Assembly (NCBI RefSeq): GCF_003122325.1 | Contig: NZ_QFBC01000005.1 | Span: forward strand, 248,001-312,000 | Direction: 5' to 3' | Origin: Rhizobium album | GTDB lineage: Bacteria; Pseudomonadota; Alphaproteobacteria; Rhizobiales; Rhizobiaceae | Length of the DNA stretch: 64,000 nucleotides | In this document: positions 7,545 through 15,713 of the stretch, in pieces | Numbering within the stretch: position 1 is the stretch's first letter | How the letters are laid out: each line of letters begins with the position of its first letter | The notes under the pieces: model-generated | What the model saw: the letters and a program-made list of their open reading frames with translations, nothing else | Told to the model about the DNA's origin: nothing | Database searches by the model: none | Program-made: the position numbers and the translations under genes

Positions 7545-8825
7545 TTAGGCGGCGCGTTCGCGCCACCAGTCCTGGGCCTGCAGTTTCCAATAGGTCAGCT
7601 GCGCCACGGCCAGCCCGGCGATGCCGCCGGCCCAGACGAGGCCGAAGGGTTCGAACAGTCTGTAGCGCTCGCTGGCACCGAGAATGCCCTCGGCAATCAC
7701 CTTGCCGCCAATGGCCGTGGTGTTCAGTCCGTGGCCGCCGAAGGCGGTGCAATACCAGACGCCCGGCTGCAGCCGGCCGATCTGCGGCATCAGGTGGCGG
7801 GCATAGGACATCAGCCCCGACCAGGCGAGTTCGGTCTTCAGCTCTTTCAGCTGCGGATAGGTGCCGACCATTTCGCGGCGCAATTCTTTCGCCAGCGCCT
7901 CGGCGGAGGCGGCGCGCGTGGTGATCCGCCCGCCCCAGAGCAGGCGCCGGCCATCGTCGACGACGCGGTAATAATCGCCGGCCCGGCGGTCGTCGCCGAT
8001 CGCATCGGTGGTGGCGACCGCCTGGCGGATGAGATCCGGCGCTTCCTCGCTGACCATCACATAGGTGGCGATCGGCAGGAAGGCGCGGTTGAGCTTGCCG
8101 ACCAGTGCGCCGGTGTAGCCGCCGGTGGTGAAGACGACGTCGTGGGCGCGCACGGTGCCCTTGGCGGTGCGGACGATCTTTTCCGGCCCGGAAAAATCGG
8201 TACTTTCGGCGGCGGATTGTTCGTAGATGCGTCCGCCCAGGCGCTCGATTTCCGCCGCCAGCGCCCGCAAATAGTTCAGCGGGTGCATGTGGAAGGCGGT
8301 GGGATTGCGCAGGCCCTGATAATAACGTTGCGATTTCAGCACCGCGCGCACCCGGTCGCGGTCGTAGAATTCCAGCTCGTAGCCATAGGTGCGGGCAATC
8401 TCGTCGGCATAGGTCCTGAGACTGTCGCCGCCGTCGTAGCGCAGCACGCCGAGAATACCGCTCTGCGGCTTGGCACCGGTTATCGACAGGTCGCGGATCG
8501 TGTCGCGGATAAAGTCCACGCCCTCCATCGACAGCCGATGCAAGGCCTTGGCCGCTGCTTCACCGGCGTGGCGGGCGATCTCTTCGCTGCCGGTGGCATA
8601 ACCGGCGCTGACGAAGCCGCCGTTGCGGCCGGAAGCGCCGAAGCCGACGCTTTCCGCCTCCAGCACGGTGACGGAGCGGCCGGCGCGGGCCAGCTGCAGC
8701 GCCGTTGTCAGACCAGCAAGGCCGCCGCCGACAATGACGGCATCACAATCGATGTTTTCCGCAAGGACAGGCCTGACCTTCGCCTCGCTCAGGGTGCGTT
8801 TGTAATAGGTATCGGGATAGGACAT
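7545..8825 (-). CDS. FAD-dependent amine/amino-acid oxidoreductase (DadA/PuuB/OrdL family)
   Basis: 426-residue DAO-superfamily flavoprotein. The FAD-binding motif VIVGGGLAGLTTALQLARAG is near residue 30, followed by GFGASGRNGGFVSAGY, typical of OrdL/PuuB-type enzymes. The C terminus has a hydrophobic stretch (GLVWAGGIAGLAVAQL) that may bind the membrane. The family oxidises secondary or primary amines and N-substituted amino acids to imines. Between an amino-acid permease and binding protein, and next to an Amadori-kinase remnant, its substrate may be an N-alkylated or glycated amino acid; that is inference. Confidence 0.82.
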   Translation of the reverse strand: MSYPDTYYKRTLSEAKVRPVLAENIDCDAVIVGGGLAGLTTALQLARAGRSVTVLEAESVGFGASGRNGGFVSAGYATGSEEIARHAGEAAAKALHRLSMEGVDFIRDTIRDLSITGAKPQSGILGVLRYDGGDSLRTYADEIARTYGYELEFYDRDRVRAVLKSQRYYQGLRNPTAFHMHPLNYLRALAAEIERLGGRIYEQSAAESTDFSGPEKIVRTAKGTVRAHDVVFTTGGYTGALVGKLNRAFLPIATYVMVSEEAPDLIRQAVATTDAIGDDRRAGDYYRVVDDGRRLLWGGRITTRAASAEALAKELRREMVGTYPQLKELKTELAWSGLMSYARHLMPQIGRLQPGVWYCTAFGGHGLNTTAIGGKVIAEGILGASERYRLFEPFGLVWAGGIAGLAVAQLTYWKLQAQDWWRERAA

Positions 8826-8854
8826 GGATGGGCTCGTGCAACCGAAACAGAGAA

Positions 8855-8875
8855 ACGGGCGGCAGGGCCGCCCGT
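8855..8875. other. Hairpin after binding-protein gene
   Basis: Perfect 9-bp stem (ACGGGCGGC at 8855-8863, GCCGCCCGT at 8867-8875) with a 3-nt loop, 9 bp after the stop of the binding-protein gene and upstream of the oxidoreductase in the same transcript direction. It probably stabilises or attenuates the message. Confidence 0.6.
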
Positions 8876-8883
8876 ATCGGAAA

Positions 8884-9708
8884 TCAATCGGCGCTATAAT
8901 CCTTGCCGTACCACTTGGTGGTCAGCGTCCCGAGCGTGCCGTCCTTCTTCATTTCCTGGATGATGCCGCCGACCTTGGCGGTCCAATCCGGATCGACCTT
9001 CTCGGCGATGACGACGAGCGGCTCGCGGAAGGCGTATTCGCCTTCGATCACCTTCAGCGGATAGCCGTTCTTGATGGCGTTCATCGCTGTCTGCTCCGGC
9101 GCGATCACCGCGTCGAGGCGCACGCCGTTGCCGAGGCGCAGGTCGTCGAAGGGCAACATCGAATCGGCGAAGGTGCGGACTTCGCCCGGTTCCAGCTTGT
9201 ATTCGATCGGCGGCAGGCCGGGCGCGTCGATTTCAAGCTTGCGATTGATAAAATCTTCCGATGTCGTCGCCGTTTCGACGCCGATCACCTTGCCGTTGAG
9301 ATCGGTGACGGATTTGGCGTCGCTGTCCTTGTGGACGACATAGACATAGGGGCTGTAATAATAGATGCCGACGAAATCGATGACCTGGGCCCGCGCCTTG
9401 GTGGGCGTCACCGAGCCGACGCCGAGGTCGTAGCGACCCTGCCAGCGGCCGCCGGTCAGCGTCTGCCAGTCCGGTGTCTCGAAGCTCACCTCGACGCCGA
9501 GGCGCTTGCCGATCTCGCGGGCGACGTCGATGTCGAAGCCGACCATCTCGTTGTTGTCGTCGAGAAAGCTCTGGGGTGGCCAGCCGCTGTTGGTGGCGAC
9601 GACCATCGCCTTCTTGCCCATGACACGGTCCAGCGTTTCACCGGCCTGGGCGGTCGAGGCAAAAGCCAGCGCGGCGCCGACCGCCAGATATGCGAATAGT
9701 TTCTTCAC
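8884..9708 (-). CDS. Polar amino-acid ABC importer periplasmic binding protein
   Basis: 274-residue SBP_bac_3 protein. The signal peptide is residues 1-22 (ending STAQA before GETLDRV). The sequence GFDIDVAREIGKRLGVEV and YDLGVGSVTPTKARAQ is typical of GlnH/HisJ-like binding proteins. It is the first gene of the run binding protein, oxidoreductase, permease on the minus strand. The operator-like TGTCTGACAA lies about 50 bp upstream, linking it to the GntR gene at 4960-5715. The ligand cannot be told from sequence. Confidence 0.87.
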   Translation of the reverse strand: MKKLFAYLAVGAALAFASTAQAGETLDRVMGKKAMVVATNSGWPPQSFLDDNNEMVGFDIDVAREIGKRLGVEVSFETPDWQTLTGGRWQGRYDLGVGSVTPTKARAQVIDFVGIYYYSPYVYVVHKDSDAKSVTDLNGKVIGVETATTSEDFINRKLEIDAPGLPPIEYKLEPGEVRTFADSMLPFDDLRLGNGVRLDAVIAPEQTAMNAIKNGYPLKVIEGEYAFREPLVVIAEKVDPDWTAKVGGIIQEMKKDGTLGTLTTKWYGKDYSAD

Positions 9709-9756
9709 GAAATCCTCCTTCGTCGCGGATCAGACCTTGTTCCCGTTTCTATAAGA

Positions 9757-9766
9757 TGTCTGACAA
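9757..9766. promoter_or_regulatory. Candidate GntR operator before the binding-protein operon
   Basis: TGTCTGACAA is identical to the site before the GntR gene at 5732-5741. It lies in the 242-bp divergent region between the binding-protein gene (minus) and the beta-keto acid cleavage gene (plus), closer to the former. The rest of the region shows nothing recognisable. Confidence 0.45.
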
Positions 9767-9950
9767 CTTCAGTTGATCCGAAGACACGAGCTTCGTCAAT
9801 AGCGACTCAAGGGGATCGGCGAAACAAAATCGCCGACGCGAATGATTGCCGTATGGACCGTCCCGCCTCTGGCATTTCGCTCCATTCTTTGGCTAGTGTA
9901 GCGGCGAAGATCCGCCGAAGGCGGTTGTGGAGAACAAGCGAGTGGCAGGC

Positions 9951-10883
9951 ATGTCGAAGAACAAGGTCATCATCACCTGTGCGGTCACCGGCTCGGTGCA
10001 CACGCCGTCGATGAGCCCGCATTTGCCGGTGACGCCGGCCGAGATCGCCGAACAGGCGATCGCTGCTGCAGAGGCCGGCGCCTCGATCCTGCACCTGCAC
10101 GCCCGCGATCCGTCCGACGGCCGGCCTTCCGCCGATCCCGCCGTCTTCCTGCAGTTCCTGCCGGTCATCAAGCAGGCGACGGATGCGGTGATCAACATCT
10201 CCACCGGCGGCAGCTCTTTGATGACGCTCGACGAGCGGCTCGCCGCCGCACTCAAGGCCGAGCCGGAAATGTGCTCGCTCAACATGGGCTCGATGAATTT
10301 CGGCATTTTCGGCCTGGCCAAACCGGGCATGGAATGGAAACACGACTGGGAACCGCGGCTGCTGGAAGCGACGCGCAGTGGCATCTTCAAGAACACCTTC
10401 GCCGATATCGAGGACATCCTGAAGCGGCTCGGCGAGGGCTGCGGCACGCGTTTCGAATTCGAATGCTACGATGTCGGCCATCTCTATTCGCTGAAACATT
10501 TTTACGATCGCGGGCTGGTGAAGGGGCCGTTGTTCATCCAGTTCGTGCTGGGCATCCTCGGCGGCATCGGCGCCGATCCGGAAAACCTCGCGCACATGAA
10601 ACGTATCGCCGACAAGCTGTTCGGCGACGACTATCGTTTCTCCGTTCTGGCCGCCGGCCGCGCCCAGATGCCGTTGATCACCATGGGGGCGACTTTGGGC
10701 GGCAATGTCCGTGTCGGGCTGGAGGACAGCCTCTATATCGGCCGCGGCGAACTGGCGACATCGAACGCGCAGCAGGTGGCGCGTATCCGCACCATCCTCG
10801 AAAACCTTTCGCTGGAGGTGGCCACGCCCGAAGAGGCGCGCAGCATGCTGGCGCTCAAGGGCGGCGACCGGGTGGCCTTCTGA
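9951..10883 (+). CDS. Beta-keto acid cleavage enzyme (BKACE, Kce family)
   Basis: 310-residue zinc TIM-barrel enzyme of the family once called DUF849, founded on 3-keto-5-aminohexanoate cleavage enzyme of lysine fermentation. It condenses a beta-keto acid with acetyl-CoA to give acetoacetate and a new CoA ester. Visible marks are VIITCAVTGSVHTP at the N terminus and the zinc-binding ILHLHARDP near residue 45. The ATG at 9951 gives the usual family N terminus; a GTG 24 bp upstream is less likely. It overlaps the GNAT gene (TGATG). The substrate is unknown and varies widely in the family. Confidence 0.85.
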   Translation: MSKNKVIITCAVTGSVHTPSMSPHLPVTPAEIAEQAIAAAEAGASILHLHARDPSDGRPSADPAVFLQFLPVIKQATDAVINISTGGSSLMTLDERLAAALKAEPEMCSLNMGSMNFGIFGLAKPGMEWKHDWEPRLLEATRSGIFKNTFADIEDILKRLGEGCGTRFEFECYDVGHLYSLKHFYDRGLVKGPLFIQFVLGILGGIGADPENLAHMKRIADKLFGDDYRFSVLAAGRAQMPLITMGATLGGNVRVGLEDSLYIGRGELATSNAQQVARIRTILENLSLEVATPEEARSMLALKGGDRVAF

Positions 10884-11395
10884 TGGTGACGGCAAACCGA
10901 AATGCGCTGCTGATCCGCAAGGCGACAGCCTCCGATGCCGAAACCATCCTGGCCGGCATCCGCATGATCGGCGATCATCTCGGCACGCCGCACAAGATCA
11001 GCGCCACGGCCGAGGATTTCCGCCGCTATGGCTTTGGCCCCTCGCCGGCCTTCGAGGTGCTGATTGCCGAAATCGACAGCGCGTTCGCCGGGCTCTGCCT
11101 GTATTTTGCGAGTTTTTCCACCTGGCGCGGCAAGCCGGGGGCCTACATCCAGGATCTGGTGGTCGACACGGCGTTTCGCGGCACCGGCGTTGCCGAGGCG
11201 CTGTTACGGCAGACGGCACGGCATGTCCGAGACAAGGGCGGCGTCTACCTGCGCCTTTCCGTCGATGCGGAAAACCTCACCGCCCGGCATTTTTACGAGC
11301 GGGTCGGCCTGCTGCACCAGCCGGAAGAACATATTCATGCTATTTACGGTGACGCCTTCGATGCCCTCGCCGGCCTCGATGAAAGCGGCGTCTGA
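10883..11395 (+). CDS. GNAT-family N-acetyltransferase, SAT-like
   Basis: 170-residue acetyl-CoA-dependent acetyltransferase. The acetyl-CoA loop region LVVDTAFRGTGVAEALL and the C-terminal ENLTARHFYERVGL resemble the spermidine/diamine acetyltransferase branch. It starts within the stop of the BKACE gene (TGATG) and is followed 24 bp later by an acetylpolyamine deacetylase-like gene. That pairing suggests a small amine is acetylated and deacetylated in this pathway. The function is inferred from branch and context only. Confidence 0.78.
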   Translation: MVTANRNALLIRKATASDAETILAGIRMIGDHLGTPHKISATAEDFRRYGFGPSPAFEVLIAEIDSAFAGLCLYFASFSTWRGKPGAYIQDLVVDTAFRGTGVAEALLRQTARHVRDKGGVYLRLSVDAENLTARHFYERVGLLHQPEEHIHAIYGDAFDALAGLDESGV

Positions 11396-11419
11396 CAGAC
11401 GATAGGATACGGAAGCGAA

Positions 11420-12454
11420 ATGAAGACCTTTTTTGCCGAAGAACAGGCGATCCACGACCCCCGAATGTTCTTGTCCAGCGGGGCGCAGAAACCCAATCCG
11501 GAAAAGCCGGAGCGCACCAACCGCCTGCTCGCCGGCGCCAAGGCGGCCGGGTCCACCATCGAGCGGCCCCGCGACCACGGTTTGAAGCCGATCGCCGCCA
11601 TTCATACGCCGGAATACCTCGCCTTCCTGCGCACCATCTTCGAACGCTGGCAGCGCATCGAAGGCGCCTCCGAAGAGGTGATCCCCAATATTCACCCCTT
11701 GGCACGCGCCGGCAGCTATCCGGCCTCCGCCGTCGGCCAGGCCGGTTACCACATGGCCGATACCGCCTGCCCGATTTCCGCCGACACCTGGCTGAGCGCC
11801 TGCTGGAGCGCCTGGAGCGCGGTGGAGGCCGCCGAGACGGTGCTGTCCGGCGCGCGGGCCTCTTATGCGCTTTGCCGCCCGCCGGGCCACCATGCCTTTG
11901 CCGATGTCGCCGGCGGCTTCTGCTTCCTCAACAACTCCGCCATCGCCGCCCAGCATCTGCGCAGCCAGGCGAAACGTCTCGTCATCCTCGACGTCGACCT
12001 GCATCACGGCAATGGCACGCAGGGCATCTTCTACCGCCGCGACGACGTGCTGACGGTTTCCATCCATGCCGATCCGATCCGCTTCTATCCGTTCTTCTGG
12101 GGATATGCGGACGAGCGCGGCGAAGGCCCGGGCCTCGGCTACAACCTCAACCTGCCGCTGCTGCGGAAATCCGGCGACGCGGAGTTTCTCGAAGCGCTTT
12201 CCGCTGCGGCCGAACGCATTGAAGCCTTTGCCCCGGATGCGCTGGTGGTGGCGCTGGGGCTGGACGCCTTCGAAGGCGACCCTTTCGGAGGGCTCTCGGT
12301 GACGACGCCCGGCTTTGCCCGCATCGGCGAAGCGATCGCCGACATGGGCCTGCCGACCGTCATCGTCCAGGAGGGCGGCTATCTCTGCGATGCGCTCGGC
12401 GATAACCTGACATCTTTCCTCGGCGGCTTTATCGGCGCGGGCGGGGCGCGATGA
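11420..12454 (+). CDS. Histone deacetylase-family amidohydrolase (acetylpolyamine aminohydrolase-like)
   Basis: 344-residue zinc amidohydrolase. Catalytic and metal-binding motifs are present: RPPGHHAF (tandem His), LDVDLHHGNGTQ (Asp and His zinc ligands) and LGLDAFEGDP (second Asp ligand). Bacterial members near this length deacetylate N-acetylpolyamines, aminoketones or related amides in the cytoplasm. It closes the run BKACE, GNAT, deacetylase, which may handle an N-acetylated amine or amino acid from the nearby amine importer. Length fits the family (about 340). Confidence 0.85.
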   Translation: MKTFFAEEQAIHDPRMFLSSGAQKPNPEKPERTNRLLAGAKAAGSTIERPRDHGLKPIAAIHTPEYLAFLRTIFERWQRIEGASEEVIPNIHPLARAGSYPASAVGQAGYHMADTACPISADTWLSACWSAWSAVEAAETVLSGARASYALCRPPGHHAFADVAGGFCFLNNSAIAAQHLRSQAKRLVILDVDLHHGNGTQGIFYRRDDVLTVSIHADPIRFYPFFWGYADERGEGPGLGYNLNLPLLRKSGDAEFLEALSAAAERIEAFAPDALVVALGLDAFEGDPFGGLSVTTPGFARIGEAIADMGLPTVIVQEGGYLCDALGDNLTSFLGGFIGAGGAR

Positions 12455-12540
12455 GGGGTTTTCGGCCGGAGGCGATATCGAGGACGGCGGAGGCCGATGG
12501 CTCGCCGCTCTGCTGCCGGTGCAAGGGAGCGCGCTGAACC

Positions 12541-12945
12541 ATGGTCGCGATGCCAGACACCGTTCCGACGTTCTGGCTACTCGCGGCAGCGACTGCTTTC
12601 CTGCTCAAGCATCTCGCCGCGGATTTCCTGCTGCAAACGGACTGGATGGCGCGCGGCAAGGAGGCGGAACGCGGTTGGCTGGCGCCTTTGGCGGCGCATG
12701 TGGCGGTGCATGCCGCCATCACCGCCCTGATCTTCACTGTCGCCGCGCCGGCGCTTGTCTGGCTCGCCGCGGCCGATTTCGGCGTGCATTTCTTCATCGA
12801 CAGGATGAAGGGCATCTTCGGGCGCAAGCTGACGCTTGCCCCGTCCTCATCCGGCTTCTGGTGGCTGATGGGGATCGATCAGACGCTGCACCATGCGACG
12901 CATCTGGTCTTCGTCGTCGCCCTTGCCGCGGCAAAGGCCGCCTGA
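12541..12945 (+). CDS. DUF3307 family membrane protein
   Basis: 134-residue inner-membrane protein with three or four hydrophobic segments. The N-terminal LKHLAADFLLQTDWMARGK is the typical DUF3307 mark (His, Asp and Gln near the first helix), and conserved His residues recur (FGVHFFIDRMKG, HHATHLVF). No function is established for the family. It begins 86 bp after the deacetylase and converges, with no gap, on the Lrp-type gene. Confidence 0.75.
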   Translation: MVAMPDTVPTFWLLAAATAFLLKHLAADFLLQTDWMARGKEAERGWLAPLAAHVAVHAAITALIFTVAAPALVWLAAADFGVHFFIDRMKGIFGRKLTLAPSSSGFWWLMGIDQTLHHATHLVFVVALAAAKAA

Positions 12946-13182
12946 TCAGAACGCCGTGAACGTCAGCGTCGTCAGCGAGCGCATGATGCCCGGAATGTTG
13001 GCGATGTGCTCGTTGATGAACTTGCCGATGTCCTTGTCTTCGTTGACATAGACCTTCATCAGCAGGTCGTATTCGCCGCTGGTGGAATAAAGCTCCGAGA
13101 CCAGTTCGGTCTTGTAGATCGCATCGGCCACCTGGTAGGTCTTGCCGGGCGCGCATTGAAGCTGGACGAAGATCGGTTTCAT
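12946..13182 (-). CDS. Stand-alone Lrp/AsnC ligand-binding (RAM) domain protein
   Basis: Only 78 residues: the alpha-beta RAM ligand domain of Lrp/AsnC regulators without the DNA-binding helix-turn-helix. Visible are YQVADAIYKTELVSELYSTS and GEYDLLMKVYVNEDKDIG, the amino-acid-binding core. Such stand-alone domains form oligomers and may sense amino acids or modulate full-length Lrp proteins. It lies immediately beyond the LysR gene on the same strand, next to the pipecolate/lysine genes. The start MKPIFVQ is the natural domain start. Confidence 0.85.
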   Translation of the reverse strand: MKPIFVQLQCAPGKTYQVADAIYKTELVSELYSTSGEYDLLMKVYVNEDKDIGKFINEHIANIPGIMRSLTTLTFTAF

Positions 13183-13261
13183 GCTGGTTTCCTGCGAAAT
13201 AGCGATGCCGCCCTTCTTAAAGACGAGAGCGGCCGAAAACAATATGGGCGAAATCGGTACC

Positions 13262-13278
13262 AGCATGCAAGGCATGCT
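13262..13278. promoter_or_regulatory. Inverted repeat upstream of the Lrp-type gene
   Basis: AGCATGC-AAG-GCATGCT, a perfect 7-bp inverted repeat, touches the LysR stop codon and lies about 80 bp upstream of the small RAM-domain gene. It could be an operator or the base of a short terminator for the LysR gene; no T run follows. Confidence 0.3.
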
Positions 13279-14168
13279 TATGTCGCGGCCGCCTCGCGAA
13301 GAATCCATTCGCGGAAGGCGGCGAGCGGCGGATAGGTCAGCCGTTCGGCGGGACAGACGAGATAATAACCGCCCGCACTCTGCATGTCGGCGCCGGCTGC
13401 CACCAGTTCGCCGCGCCGCAACTCCTCCTCGATCAGGAAGGTCGGCAGAAGCGCCACCCCGAGACCGGCCGCCGCCGCCTGCGCCGCTGTGGCAAACTGG
13501 TCGAACAACATGCCGTGGACGCTCGGCTCCGGCACCGCATGGTCGATCAGCCAGCGTTCCCAGGCATCCGGCCGGCTGGTCAGGTGCAGCAAGGGCACGG
13601 AAAGGAAATCCGCCGGCTGTTCCAGCCGGTGACGGGCGCGAAAGGCCGGGCTGCAGGCCGGCACGACGCGCTCCGACATCAGGAAGGCAAGCTCGGCACC
13701 CGGCCAGTGCGGATGGCCGAAATGAATGGCGGCATCGATCGAATCGAGCCGGAAATCGAAGGGCGAAAGCCGTGTGACGAGATTGACCGTCGTACCCGGA
13801 TTGCTTTCCAGAAACCGCCCGAGACGCGGCGCCAGCCAGCGGGTTCCGAAGGTCGGCAGGATCGCCAGCGTCAGGGCGCCGCCGTCCGGGTTGGCCCGCA
13901 GGTTCAGCGAGGCGCTGGAAATGCGCCGCAACGCCTCGCGGATTTCTCGCGCATAGGCGTCGCCGGCGAGCGTCAGCCGGATCGTCTGGCGCTCGCGCAC
14001 GAAAAGTGCGACGCCCAGCTGCTTTTCCAGCGCCTTGATCTGCCGGCTGACCGCGCTTTGCGTCAGGTCCAGTTCGCGGGCGGCGATGGTGACGCTGCCG
14101 GTGCGGGCGGCGGCTTCGAAGGCCGCCAGCAGCGACAGCGAGGGCAGGAAACGGCGGGCGGGCAGCAT
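13278..14168 (-). CDS. LysR-family regulator, GcvA-like
   Basis: 296-residue LysR regulator. The N-terminal helix-turn-helix (FEAAARTGSVTIAARELDLT then QSAVSRQIKALEKQLG) spans about residues 12-60, and the remainder is the periplasmic-binding-protein-like effector domain. It is transcribed away from the AmaA/AmaB-like genes, with a 150-bp AT-rich divergent region between them. LysR proteins usually control the divergent operon, so it is the probable activator of pipecolate/lysine catabolism here. Confidence 0.87.
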   Translation of the reverse strand: MLPARRFLPSLSLLAAFEAAARTGSVTIAARELDLTQSAVSRQIKALEKQLGVALFVRERQTIRLTLAGDAYAREIREALRRISSASLNLRANPDGGALTLAILPTFGTRWLAPRLGRFLESNPGTTVNLVTRLSPFDFRLDSIDAAIHFGHPHWPGAELAFLMSERVVPACSPAFRARHRLEQPADFLSVPLLHLTSRPDAWERWLIDHAVPEPSVHGMLFDQFATAAQAAAAGLGVALLPTFLIEEELRRGELVAAGADMQSAGGYYLVCPAERLTYPPLAAFREWILREAAAT

Positions 14169-14318
14169 GGGTCATTCCCAATCAGAATGAACTCTTGATA
14201 ATAAGTCGATATTCATCATCATGCCGTGGCTGTAAAGACGGACGATCGCAGATTTCGGCTGTCCGATCAGGTGCATTCGGGCAGATCCGCAGACGGTCTG
14301 GCGACAGGGAAGACAACG
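14169..14318. promoter_or_regulatory. LysR/amaA divergent promoter region
   Basis: 150 bp, distinctly AT-rich around 14180-14222. It includes GAATGA and a later TATTCATC as a loose dyad that could be a LysR box. No precise -35/-10 pair can be assigned by eye. Confidence 0.35.
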
Positions 14319-15602
14319 ATGCTGAACGACCCCCGCTCCCACGGTCTCTGGGAAAAGACCGCCCCGCCCGCGCCCGTGACGTCGTCGCTCATCGGGGATG
14401 TCACCGCCGATGTCGCCATCGTCGGCGGCGGTTTTACCGGGCTTTCGGCGGCGCTGCATCTGGCGGAGGCCGGTCGCAAGGCGGTGGTGCTGGAGGCGAC
14501 GGAGGTCGGTTTCGGCGGCGCGGGCCGCAACGTCGGGCTGATCAACGGCGGCATGTGGGTGATGCCCAACGACCTGCCGGGCGTGCTCGGCCCCACCTAT
14601 GGCGAGCGGGTTCTGGAGCTTCTGGGCGGTGCGCCGCTGGTCGTGCGCCAGCTGATCGAAAAACATGCCATTGCCTGCGAGCTGGAGACGAACGGCACCC
14701 TGCATTGCGCCGTCGGTGACGATGGCCTCAAGGAACTGGAAGAGCGGCACCGTCAATGGAAGGCGCGCGGCGCGCCCGTCGAGCTTCTCTCGGCGGAAGA
14801 GACGGCGGCGCGGATCGGTTCGACCGGATATTCCGGCGCCTTGTATGATCGCCGGGCCGGGACGCTGCAGCCGCTTGCCTATGTGCGCGGCCTTGCGCAT
14901 GCCGCCCTTGCTGCCGGCGCCGGCCTCCACACCGGCAGCCCGGTGGAAGGTTATGAAAAGACCGGCAGCGGTTGGCGCGTCAGGACGCCCGGGGGATCGG
15001 TAACGGCGCAATGGATCCTCGTTGCCACCGATGCCTATTCGACCGGCCCCTTCTCGTCCGTCCGCACAGAGCAGATCCACCTTCCCTATTTCAATTTTGC
15101 CACGAGGCCGCTTGGCGACAACCTGTCGCGCTCGGTGCTGCCTGGCCGCGAAGGCTGCTGGGATACCAAGGAAATTCTGTCGTCCTTCCGCATGGACCAG
15201 GCCGGACGCCTGGTCTTCGGCAGCGTCGGCGCCCTGCGCAACACCGGTTATGCCGTTCACAAGGCCTGGGCGAAGCGCGCGATGAAACGCCTCTTCCCGC
15301 AGCTCGGCGATATCGAGTTCGAGTCCGAATGGTATGGCAAGATCGGCATGACCGCCGATGCCGTGCCGCGTTTCCATCGTTTTGCCGAGCGTGTCGTCGG
15401 TTTTTCCGGCTATAACGGTCGCGGCATTGCGCCCGGAACCGTTTTCGGCCAGACGCTCGCCCGCCACATTCTCGGTGACATCGCCGAGGCCGACCTGCCT
15501 CTGCCGGTCACCGATCCTAAAGACCAGAGCTTCCGCGCCGTCAAGGAAGCGTGGTATGAGGCCGGCGCGCAGGTGGCGCATTTTGCCGGCGAACGTTTCT
15601 GA
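14319..15602 (+). CDS. amaA: FAD-dependent oxidoreductase, probable L-pipecolate oxidase (AmaA-like)
   Basis: 427-residue DAO-superfamily flavoprotein. The FAD motif VAIVGGGFTGLSAALHLAEA is near residue 30 and is followed by GFGGAGRNVG; the C-terminal GYNGRGIAPGTVFG closes the FAD site. Pseudomonas putida AmaA oxidises L-pipecolate to piperideine-6-carboxylate, the semialdehyde that AmaB then oxidises. The next gene is a clear AmaB/ALDH7, which is the main reason for this call. The ATG at 14319 follows an AGGGAAG ribosome site; an upstream frame is ignored. A different secondary amine substrate remains possible. Confidence 0.72.
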   Translation: MLNDPRSHGLWEKTAPPAPVTSSLIGDVTADVAIVGGGFTGLSAALHLAEAGRKAVVLEATEVGFGGAGRNVGLINGGMWVMPNDLPGVLGPTYGERVLELLGGAPLVVRQLIEKHAIACELETNGTLHCAVGDDGLKELEERHRQWKARGAPVELLSAEETAARIGSTGYSGALYDRRAGTLQPLAYVRGLAHAALAAGAGLHTGSPVEGYEKTGSGWRVRTPGGSVTAQWILVATDAYSTGPFSSVRTEQIHLPYFNFATRPLGDNLSRSVLPGREGCWDTKEILSSFRMDQAGRLVFGSVGALRNTGYAVHKAWAKRAMKRLFPQLGDIEFESEWYGKIGMTADAVPRFHRFAERVVGFSGYNGRGIAPGTVFGQTLARHILGDIAEADLPLPVTDPKDQSFRAVKEAWYEAGAQVAHFAGERF

Positions 15603-15603
15603 C

Positions 15604-15658
15604 GCATGTCCAGCCGAAGCGAGGCGCTTCGGCGTCGGACAATGCGGCAAAAAAGAAT
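15604..15658 (-). repeat. Dispersed palindromic repeat, copy 2
   Basis: Inverted relative to the copy at 7491-7543. It contains GCCGAAGCG-AGG-CGCTTCGGC, a perfect 9-bp hairpin, just after the amaA stop, and may also act as an intergenic terminator or message-stability element before amaB. Confidence 0.6.
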
Positions 15659-15713
15659 CGAAAGCATTCCATCCGTCGTCGTGACAACCACAAGAACCAT
15701 TGGAAAGACCAAC

